The translations under genes and the position numbers were made by a program. Positions 6,498 to 12,363 of a stretch of DNA of 12,363 nucleotides are shown piece by piece (the first letter of the stretch is position 1; each line of letters starts with the position of its first letter). The notes under the pieces are model-generated. The model made no database searches and was not told the origin of the DNA. It saw only the letters and a list, made by a program, of their open reading frames with translations. Location: positions 1-12,363 of the forward strand of contig QQUO01000089.1 of NCBI GenBank assembly GCA_008501575.1, in the 5' to 3' direction. Source of the stretch: Pseudomonadota bacterium (GTDB lineage Bacteria > Pseudomonadota > Gammaproteobacteria > Xanthomonadales > Marinicellaceae).

Positions 6498-7871
6498 ATG
6501 AAGTGTTTTTATCTGCTATTTTTCTTCCTTATTTCACCCTTAGCAATGGCTGACTTTTTAGACGCCGGTGAAGCATACGAAAACCAATATTATGACCAGG
6601 CACTTCGTGAATACCAAGCACTGGCCAAACTGGGCCATCATGAAGCCCAACACAATTTGGCCGTAATGCATTTTTTAGGCCAGGGTACTGAAAAAAATTC
6701 GGTACAAGCCTATGCCTGGGCCGGCTTAGCTCAAGCCAGTGATGATGAGAACTTACACGCTTTACAGGATAAAATTAAAAACAACCTCTCTGAAAAGCAA
6801 TTAATCGAAGCACAGCAACAAGCCAGGATTCTACAACTACAATACGGTACCGAGGCCATTAACAAACGCTGGGCACCACCAGAAATAAAAACCGACAAAC
6901 AGTCAGCTGCCAATGACAGCCTCACATTTAACAGTTCTGATTACACAGTAACAGCCATTAAACGAACTGCTCCACATTATCCCAAAAGTGCTCTACGCAA
7001 AGGCATACAAGGCTGGGTTAAAGTCTCATTTGAAGTACACCCCGATGGCACCGTTCGAAAACCGATAATTGCCGATAGTTTCCCCGAAGGCGTGTTTGAA
7101 GAAGCCACCCTCAAAGCCATACGCGGTTTTCGTTTTGATGTGATGTTTGTACCGGGTGTTGAACCTTATCCGGTCTCTGCCACACAAAGCATAACCTATG
7201 AAATGCATAATACTAAATATTTTCAAGAAAGCTATCAACAAAGGTTAGATGATCTCCAGTTATTAGCAAATCAAGGTCACCCTGATGCCTATTATTATTT
7301 AGCCATGGCATTGGACGAAAAAAGTCCAATTCCACAAGCATCCGATGAAAAGATTGAGCAAACAGTTATTAATCAATACCTCTTTAAAGCTGCACAAAGT
7401 GGCCAAGTTAAAGCTCAGTTCTATTTAGGCAACAACTTATTCAGCGGCAAAAGCGGCTATCAAGACCGCGATAAAGGCCTCCGCTGGCTGATACTGGCAG
7501 CCGAACAGGGACAAGCTCAGGCCGCGCGACGATTATCACTCATTTTTAAAGCCAACCCGGAAATGAACCCAACCGAACATCCGCCCCACTATTGGATGGT
7601 GCAAGCCGCCGAACAAGGTGATTTGGACGCCAAATTAGATTATGCCGAATGGCTGGCAAGCAATGGCCAAAGCCCAGATCAATATCAACAAGCCCTTACA
7701 CTGTTAGACGCCTACGCCGATGAACGACCTGAAACCGTCATCTGGTACCAAACCGCCGCTCAATTATATGAAAAATCAGGCCATCAAAAGGAAGCTGAAA
7801 AACACCATAAAAAAGCCAGGAAGCTGGCCAAACGCTTGGGTTGGGAAGATGAAATAAGCCGGTCACCTTAA
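6498..7871 (+). CDS. Exported Sel1/TPR-repeat protein with internal TonB C-terminal domain
   Basis: A 457-residue protein. A signal peptide covers residues 1-18 (ISPLAMA then DF). A Sel1-like repeat at about 22-80 includes GHHEAQHNLAVMHFLGQGT. A TonB_C domain at about 150-238 shows APHYPKSALRKGIQGWVKVSFEVHPDGTV in outline and then FEEATLKAIRGFRF. Further Sel1/TPR-like helices at about 245-445 include GQVKAQFYLGNNLF and QGQAQAARRL. It lacks the Pro-rich spacer and permanent N-terminal anchor of a standard TonB, so direct energy transduction with ExbB/ExbD is doubtful. A periplasmic adaptor that docks on other proteins is more likely (inference). I chose the ATG at 6498 because GAGG lies 6 nt before it and the signal peptide begins there; an in-frame ATG at 6486 has no such site. 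The gene ends 43 bp before a strong terminator. Confidence 0.82.
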   Translation: MKCFYLLFFFLISPLAMADFLDAGEAYENQYYDQALREYQALAKLGHHEAQHNLAVMHFLGQGTEKNSVQAYAWAGLAQASDDENLHALQDKIKNNLSEKQLIEAQQQARILQLQYGTEAINKRWAPPEIKTDKQSAANDSLTFNSSDYTVTAIKRTAPHYPKSALRKGIQGWVKVSFEVHPDGTVRKPIIADSFPEGVFEEATLKAIRGFRFDVMFVPGVEPYPVSATQSITYEMHNTKYFQESYQQRLDDLQLLANQGHPDAYYYLAMALDEKSPIPQASDEKIEQTVINQYLFKAAQSGQVKAQFYLGNNLFSGKSGYQDRDKGLRWLILAAEQGQAQAARRLSLIFKANPEMNPTEHPPHYWMVQAAEQGDLDAKLDYAEWLASNGQSPDQYQQALTLLDAYADERPETVIWYQTAAQLYEKSGHQKEAEKHHKKARKLAKRLGWEDEISRSP

Positions 7872-7914
7872 TATCAATTTCAGACTTGATTCCGGCAAAA
7901 ACCAATTAAGCAAA

Positions 7915-7941
7915 AAAAACCCGCCAATTAGGCGGGTTTTT
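7915..7941. terminator. Bidirectional rho-independent terminator between the TonB/Sel1 gene and pnp
   Basis: An 11-bp perfect inverted repeat, AAAAACCCGCC and GGCGGGTTTTT, encloses a 5-nt loop (AATTA). It has a run of A on the left and T on the right, so it should stop transcription from both converging genes: the TonB/Sel1 gene (stop at 7871) and pnp (stop at 7973). Confidence 0.9.
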
Positions 7942-7972
7942 ACAAAAATCCTAAACTGGACTTGAGTGATTT

Positions 7973-10072
7973 TTACTCTGGTTTTTCTTCCAGCGCTTTC
8001 ATAGACAAACGCACGCGCCCTTGTTTATCCACTTCTAAGACTTTCACCCGAACGGTGTCACCTTCAGACATTTTATCGGTGACCTTGGCGACCCGCTCAT
8101 GGCAGATTTCCGAAATATGTACCATGCCGTCTTGGCCGGGCAATAAGTTCACAAAAGCACCAAAGTCCATGATTTTAACCACTTTACCTTCGTAAATGGC
8201 GCCGACTTCGACTTCTGCAGTGAGGTCTTCAATGCGTTTTTTAGCCAAATCACCGTCTTCTTGATTGATTGATGCGATGGTTACGGTACCATCATCATCG
8301 ATGTCGATGGTGGTATTGGTTTCTTCGGTGAGTGCACGAATGGTGGCACCACCTTTACCAATAATGTCTCGGATTTTATCCGGATTGACTTTAATGGTTT
8401 CCAAACGCGGCGCATAAGCCGACATTTCTTCACGTGGCGAAGAAATCACTTTATTCATCTCACCTAAAATAAATTGACGGCCGGCGGTGGCCTGGTGCAA
8501 TGCAATTTCCATAATTTCAGGGGTAATGCCCTCAATTTTTATGTCCATTTGCAAAGCGGTGATGCCGTCTTCGGTACCGGCCACTTTAAAGTCCATATCA
8601 CCCAGGTGATCTTCATCACCCAAGATGTCTGATAACACCGCAAAGTCATCACCTTCTTTAATCAAACCCATGGCAATACCCGCCACCGGTGCTTTTAAAG
8701 GAATTCCGGCATCCATCATCGACAAAGATGATCCACACACTGAAGCCATGGAACTGGAACCGTTAGACTCGGTGATTTCAGAAACAATCCGTTTAACGTA
8801 AGGAAAATCTTCTTCTTTAGGCACCACCGCCATTAAACCACGTTTTGCCAATCGACCATGACCGATTTCACGGCGTTTGGGACCACCCATAAAGCCGGCT
8901 TCACCGACACAAAAGGGTGGGAAATTATAATGCAGCATGAAGTCGTCTTTACTCTCTCCTTCAATGCCATCAATTAGCTGGGCATCCCGACCGGTACCTA
9001 AAGTGGTGGCCACGATGGCTTGGGTTTCACCGCGCGTGAACAAGGCAGAACCATGGGCACGTGGCAAAAAGCCAACTTTAACATGTATCGGGCGAACCTG
9101 ATCATTGTCGCGGCCATCTATGCGCTTAGCACCTGAGATGATTTTTCCACGCACATGTTGTTTCTCTAATTGGCTTAAAGCCTCAGAGACTTGTTTGCTT
9201 GTGTACAATGCGTCTTCTTCGCCTTCTGGGCAAAAATGATTAATTACATTGTCCCGTAATTCTGCCAGGGCATTATAACGGTCTTCTTTGATTTGGTTAG
9301 CAAAAGCAGATTCAATGGCGCCACCAAATTCAGATGAAATGGCGTTCAATAAATTTTCATCTGTTTCCGGTGCTTGCCAATCCCAACGTGGTTTACCCAC
9401 TTCAGCAGCCAGTTCCTTAATGGCTGCGATGGCCACTTGCATTTGCTCATGACCGTAATTAACGGCACCCAACATTTGCTGCTCTGTCAATAAATCCGCT
9501 TCTGACTCAACCATCAACACCGCTTTATCAGTCCCGGCAACCACCAAATCCAATTGTGAGCTTTGCAGCTGCTCTAATGATGGATTTAATAAATACTCGC
9601 CATCCTGGAATCCAATTCTGGCGGCACCAATGGGACCATTAAACGGAATACCGGAAATGGCCAGTGCCGCAGAGGCACCGAGTAGCGCCGGAACATCAGA
9701 ATCAATGTCTTTATCAAAAGACATGACATTGGCCACCACTTGTACTTCATTTTTAAAGCCATCGGGAAATAAGGGTCTAATGGGGCGGTCAATTAAACGA
9801 CAAATCAGGGTTTCCTTTTCAGTTGGCCGGCCTTCTCGCTTGAAGAATCCACCGGGAATGGCACCTGCAGCATAAAACTTTTCTTGGTAATTAACCGTTA
9901 AAGGGAAAAAGCCTTGGTTTGGATCGGCTTCTTTTTTACCCACCACGGTAACCAATAACACGGTATCACCCATGGAAATTTTCACGGCACCTGTGGCTTG
10001 GCGGGCAATCTCACCGGTTTCGATTGTTACGGTATGACGACCGTATTGAAATTGTTTTGTATGTTTATTCAC
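7973..10072 (-). CDS. pnp: Polyribonucleotide nucleotidyltransferase (PNPase)
   Basis: Cytoplasmic 3'-5' exoribonuclease that degrades RNA phosphorolytically to nucleoside diphosphates and works as a trimer, often in the RNA degradosome. The 699 residues hold two RNase PH domains (about 1-215 and 310-540) joined by a helical domain. A KH domain with GKGG at 572-575 and an S1 domain at about 622-692 follow. The catalytic aspartates in DILGDEDHLGDMD fall at 486 and 492, the same numbers as in E. coli. The RNA-entry loop reads FFKREGRP, with Lys where E. coli has Arg. The tail after S1 is very short. Translation starts at GTG (10070-10072), with AGGA 8 nt upstream (10081-10084). It follows rpsO after 115 bp containing a terminator, so expression probably depends partly on readthrough. 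In E. coli the leader is also a target of autoregulation. Confidence 0.98.
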   Translation of the reverse strand: MNKHTKQFQYGRHTVTIETGEIARQATGAVKISMGDTVLLVTVVGKKEADPNQGFFPLTVNYQEKFYAAGAIPGGFFKREGRPTEKETLICRLIDRPIRPLFPDGFKNEVQVVANVMSFDKDIDSDVPALLGASAALAISGIPFNGPIGAARIGFQDGEYLLNPSLEQLQSSQLDLVVAGTDKAVLMVESEADLLTEQQMLGAVNYGHEQMQVAIAAIKELAAEVGKPRWDWQAPETDENLLNAISSEFGGAIESAFANQIKEDRYNALAELRDNVINHFCPEGEEDALYTSKQVSEALSQLEKQHVRGKIISGAKRIDGRDNDQVRPIHVKVGFLPRAHGSALFTRGETQAIVATTLGTGRDAQLIDGIEGESKDDFMLHYNFPPFCVGEAGFMGGPKRREIGHGRLAKRGLMAVVPKEEDFPYVKRIVSEITESNGSSSMASVCGSSLSMMDAGIPLKAPVAGIAMGLIKEGDDFAVLSDILGDEDHLGDMDFKVAGTEDGITALQMDIKIEGITPEIMEIALHQATAGRQFILGEMNKVISSPREEMSAYAPRLETIKVNPDKIRDIIGKGGATIRALTEETNTTIDIDDDGTVTIASINQEDGDLAKKRIEDLTAEVEVGAIYEGKVVKIMDFGAFVNLLPGQDGMVHISEICHERVAKVTDKMSEGDTVRVKVLEVDKQGRVRLSMKALEEKPE

Positions 10073-10156
10073 TTTTCTCTTCCTGACCTACTTAATTGGC
10101 CTGTTAACTTATTTACTACTTCTCATCTCCAAACTTGCAAGTTCCCTTGAACCTAC

Positions 10157-10180
10157 AAAAAACCCCCTTGCGGGGGTTTT
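10157..10180 (-). terminator. Rho-independent terminator after rpsO
   Basis: Read on the minus strand, AAAACCCCC, a GCAA loop and GGGGGTTTT form a perfect 9-bp hairpin that runs into six T residues. It lies just past the rpsO stop (10188) and before pnp. E. coli has an equivalent terminator here, where partial readthrough supplies pnp. The GCAA tetraloop is of the stable GNRA type. The complementary direction also ends in four T residues, but no plus-strand gene ends here. Confidence 0.88.
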
Positions 10181-10187
10181 GCCAATC

Positions 10188-10454
10188 TTATCGACGTAAG
10201 CCAAGACGCTTAATCAGATTTTGGTATCTGTCAGCATCTTTGCGCTTGGTATAAGCCAGCAATTTACGACGTTGGTTAATCAATTTTAATAAACCGCGTC
10301 GCGAGTGGATGTCTTTATTATGTGTTTTAAAGTGAGTCGCTAAATTATTAATGCGGGCTGTTAACAGCGCCACTTGAACTTCCGGTGATCCGGTGTCATT
10401 CTCACTTGTTTGATACTCTTTAATAATATCTTGTCTTTGTTCAACTGTAATCAT
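10188..10454 (-). CDS. rpsO: 30S ribosomal protein S15
   Basis: An 88-residue primary-binding protein of the 30S subunit platform that contacts helices 20-22 of 16S rRNA. The sequence is typical over its full length: GSPEVQVALLTARINNLATH, then HNKDIHSRRGLLKLINQRRKLL and the C-terminal LIKRLGLRR. The ATG at 10454 has only a weak ribosome site (GAG about 8 nt before it). That fits a translationally controlled gene: in E. coli S15 represses its own mRNA by binding the leader. A small hairpin lies just upstream (10472-10484). The gene sits 128 bp after truB and has its own likely promoter. Confidence 0.98.
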   Translation of the reverse strand: MITVEQRQDIIKEYQTSENDTGSPEVQVALLTARINNLATHFKTHNKDIHSRRGLLKLINQRRKLLAYTKRKDADRYQNLIKRLGLRR

Positions 10455-10471
10455 GTGTCGTCTCGTTGAAG

Positions 10472-10484
10472 GGGATTAAATCCC
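10472..10484 (-). promoter_or_regulatory. Short leader hairpin upstream of rpsO
   Basis: On the minus strand GGGAT, TTA and ATCCC can fold into a 5-bp hairpin (with a further closing A-T possible) ending 17 nt before the rpsO start. It lies in the predicted 5' leader and could be part of an S15-binding autoregulatory structure. E. coli uses a pseudoknot at a similar place, but I cannot show that this leader folds the same way. Confidence 0.3.
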
Positions 10485-10538
10485 ATGGAAAAAACCGACC
10501 GGCCGTCAGACTGCTCGCACCGCTCAGATAAGTCGCGT

Positions 10539-10567
10539 ATTCTAAAGGCTTACCCCATTAAAAACAA
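10539..10567 (-). promoter_or_regulatory. Probable rpsO promoter
   Basis: On the minus strand TTGTTT (10562-10567) and TAGAAT (10539-10544) are spaced by 17 nt. The -10 matches five of six consensus positions and the -35 three of six. The -10 is followed by ACGCGAC, a G+C-rich discriminator of the kind found at ppGpp-controlled ribosomal promoters. The leader to the rpsO ATG would be about 78 nt. It lies in the 128-bp gap after truB. Confidence 0.5.
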
Positions 10568-10582
10568 GCTTTTGTGGTGTTT

Positions 10583-11524
10583 TTAGGGCGTTTTAGCAAG
10601 ACGCTGCTGATAAGTTTTCATAAATAGTTTATGCACGCGCAACGATCCATTAAACACCTTACCCATTCCCATAAACAGCCCTTTTGAATCATATAATCGG
10701 TGCAGCCCATTGGCATAATCAGCAGCCGTTTGTTTACCGTGAATCAAATCTTGGGCTTGTTGTTCAGAAAGAGTTATATCCGGGTATTCGATCAGCGCCG
10801 CATCCGCCGGTAACAGAAACTGATGTGGATTATCACTGTTTTGAATGTGTTCCAGTGTGTGCATTTGATCGCCATCAAACACCCCGCTTTGGGTTCTGTG
10901 TAAAGCACTGAGATGGGCCAAAGTCCCTATCTTTTCCGCCCAATCTTCAATCAAGGTACGAATATAGGTGCCTTTTGAACAACGCACATAAAAACGGACG
11001 GTTGCTGGCTGTTGGCTGATCTCTTGCTGTATGACCTTAAATTCATAAATGGTCACTGTTCGAGCCGGTCGCTCAACTTCAATGCCTTGGCGTGCCAACT
11101 CATACAAGCGACGTCCCTGATGATGTAAAGCAGAGTACATGGGCGGAACTTGTTTAATTTCACCGGTGAGTTCATCACAAGCTGCCTGCATTTGCTGCTC
11201 GTCCAATTGAGGCACTGAATGGTGCTTTTGCACAGTCCCGGTGGCATCACCGGAATCTGTTTGGCTTCCCAATACCGCTGTGGCTTGATAGGCTTTATCG
11301 GCATTGATCATTAAATCAGCCACCTTGGTGGCATCACCAAAACAACAGGGTAATAAACCGGTGGCCATCGGATCCAGATTGCCGGTATGCCCGGCTTTAT
11401 TGGCTTTTAAATGATGTCGGACTTTTTGTAAAGCTTGATTCGACGTGATACCGGCGGGTTTGTCGAGCAAAAAAATACCATGAACATCTGTGAAGCTTTT
11501 ATGGCGACTGCCGCGACGACCCAT
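10583..11524 (-). CDS. truB: tRNA pseudouridine(55) synthase
   Basis: Converts uridine 55 to pseudouridine in the T-loop of nearly all tRNAs and also acts as a tRNA chaperone. The protein has 313 residues, the usual length. The N-terminal HGIFLLDKPAGITSN is followed by GHTGNLDPMATGLLP, which contains the catalytic Asp51. Further family blocks are YQATAVLGSQTDSGDATG and VRCSKGTYIRTLIEDW. The C-terminal part (about 255-313) is a PUA-like RNA-binding domain. It starts 5 nt after the rbfA stop and lacks a strong ribosome site (only GGA about 10 nt upstream), so it is probably translationally coupled to rbfA. Confidence 0.97.
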   Translation of the reverse strand: MGRRGSRHKSFTDVHGIFLLDKPAGITSNQALQKVRHHLKANKAGHTGNLDPMATGLLPCCFGDATKVADLMINADKAYQATAVLGSQTDSGDATGTVQKHHSVPQLDEQQMQAACDELTGEIKQVPPMYSALHHQGRRLYELARQGIEVERPARTVTIYEFKVIQQEISQQPATVRFYVRCSKGTYIRTLIEDWAEKIGTLAHLSALHRTQSGVFDGDQMHTLEHIQNSDNPHQFLLPADAALIEYPDITLSEQQAQDLIHGKQTAADYANGLHRLYDSKGLFMGMGKVFNGSLRVHKLFMKTYQQRLAKTP

Positions 11525-11529
11525 AATGA

Positions 11530-11907
11530 TTAGTCCGTAGAGTCATCTTCCCGGGGATCGCTGGCACGGGCCTGTTTGATGAGGTCTTCCATTTTTCGGC
11601 CGTACTCTAAGGAATTATCGTATTTAAAACGTAATTCGGGTACTTTACGGCTGTGCAATGCAGCGGCCACAACTTTTCGCAATGGTATGGCATTGGCTTT
11701 TAAGGTATCCAAAGCCAATTTTTCCTGGCTTGGATCCAGGGTATTAATGTAAACCGTTGCCACGGATAAATCCCGGGTCACTTCAACATCTGAGATGGTG
11801 ATAAACGAGGTGTCCTCATCAGGAAGATTTTGGTGGATGGCGGTGCCCAAAGTGCGGCGCAATTGCGCCGCCACTCGATCACTGCGGGTAAATTCTCTGT
11901 GTCCCAT
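11530..11907 (-). CDS. rbfA: 30S ribosome-binding factor A
   Basis: A 125-residue late-stage assembly factor that binds the 30S subunit near 16S rRNA helix 1 and aids 5'-end maturation and cold adaptation. The KH-like fold is recognisable from the N-terminal REFTRSDRVAAQLRRTL, the ITISDVEVTRDLSVATVYI strand block, and RKVPELRFKYDNSLEYGRKMEDLI. The C-terminus is acidic (REDDSTD). It begins 10 nt after the infB stop and ends 5 nt before truB. The ribosome site before its ATG (11907) is weak, which fits coupling to infB. Confidence 0.97.
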   Translation of the reverse strand: MGHREFTRSDRVAAQLRRTLGTAIHQNLPDEDTSFITISDVEVTRDLSVATVYINTLDPSQEKLALDTLKANAIPLRKVVAAALHSRKVPELRFKYDNSLEYGRKMEDLIKQARASDPREDDSTD

Positions 11908-11917
11908 ATTATTTGTC

Positions 11918-12363
11918 TTAATCTAAGGTTTTCTGCACTTCAATGCGTTCAAAACATTCTATTTGATCGCCCACCTGAACATCTTTGTATTGCTTCACTC
12001 CGATACCGCATTCAGTACCTGATTGCACTTCTTTGACATCATCTTTATGGCGGCGTAAGGATTCCAATTCACCCTCAAAAACCACCACATTATCACGCAG
12101 AACTCGTATTGGATTATCGCGTTTAACAACACCTTCAGAAACCAAACAACCGGCAATGGTGCCAAATTTGGATGATCTAAACACGTCTCTAACTTCAGCA
12201 GTACCCAGGATTTGTTCTTTGGTTTCTGTACCCAGAACACCTGTGACAGCTGCTTTAACCTGATCAATCGCTTCATAAATAATACTGAAATAATGCAGGT
12301 CCAAATCACTTTCTTTTATGGTCTCGCTGGCTACTTTGTCGGCACGCACGTTAAAACCAATAA
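11918..12363 (-). CDS. infB: Translation initiation factor IF-2, C-terminal part (5' end outside window)
   Basis: The 147 residues in the window are the end of IF-2, the GTPase that brings fMet-tRNA to the 30S subunit and promotes subunit joining. They run from IGFNVRADKVA, the end of domain III, through the linker to the C-terminal beta-barrel that binds formylmethionine-tRNA. Characteristic blocks are KFGTIAGCLVSEGVVKR, NPIRVLRDNVVVFEGELESL and ECGIGVKQYKDVQVGD. The frame is open to the window edge. The GTG at 12347-12349 is an internal valine of the conserved GFNVRAD, not a start. The G domain lies beyond the edge. Confidence 0.97.
   Translation of the reverse strand, partial: IGFNVRADKVASETIKESDLDLHYFSIIYEAIDQVKAAVTGVLGTETKEQILGTAEVRDVFRSSKFGTIAGCLVSEGVVKRDNPIRVLRDNVVVFEGELESLRRHKDDVKEVQSGTECGIGVKQYKDVQVGDQIECFERIEVQKTLD

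Noticed and set aside
6498..7871. Naming this gene tonB
   Set aside because: The domain position, missing Pro-rich spacer and repeat flanks differ from true TonB, so the symbol would mislead.
10562..10582. Possible terminator directly after truB
   Set aside because: A loose AAAAAC/GTTTTT pairing with a long interior and no GC stem is too weak to call.
12347..12349. GTG as a start for the minus-strand frame at the right edge
   Set aside because: It encodes the Val of the conserved IF-2 segment GFNVRAD, and the frame continues to the window edge.

Overview
The window looks like a chromosomal segment of a moderately low-GC gammaproteobacterium. On the minus strand, the right-hand 4.4 kb carries the conserved infB-rbfA-truB-rpsO-pnp order known from E. 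coli, and each product resembles the gammaproteobacterial version. A marine lineage such as Marinicella would fit the A/T-leaning codon use (CAA, TTA, AAA), but that is only an impression. I see no prophage, insertion sequence, CRISPR array, tRNA or rRNA.

Left part (1-2174, plus strand): one long reading frame for a protein I do not recognise. An in-frame TAA at 126-128 splits it. The frame looks coding on both sides of the stop, and no good start follows it, so the gene may be nonsense-interrupted or carry a sequence error.

Middle left (2214-3345, minus strand): a probable operon of a small three-helix membrane protein and an M48-family zinc metalloprotease lipoprotein, with a good sigma-70-type promoter at 3380-3408. 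Diverging from it on the plus strand are nfeD (3513-4937) and a slipin/stomatin gene (4934-5689). These overlap by ATGA and form the classic membrane serine protease plus SPFH scaffold pair. A secreted CAP-domain protein (5737-6399) follows, then an exported protein with a TonB C-terminal domain between Sel1/TPR-like repeats (6498-7871). The theme of 2.2-7.9 kb is therefore the cell envelope: two unrelated membrane-associated proteases, a membrane scaffold, and two exported proteins.

A strong bidirectional terminator (7915-7941) separates this from the right part (minus strand): infB (3' end only), rbfA, truB, rpsO and pnp. The first three are tightly packed, as in a translation and ribosome-maturation operon. 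rpsO has its own probable promoter with a GC-rich discriminator. A rho-independent terminator lies between rpsO and pnp, as in E. coli, where partial readthrough feeds pnp. 

Nothing here is clearly a new defence or mobile system. The most interesting items are the interrupted unknown gene, the unanchored Sel1-TonB_C-Sel1 protein with a 13-bp tandem repeat in its promoter, and the nearly leaderless nfeD start facing the M48 operon.
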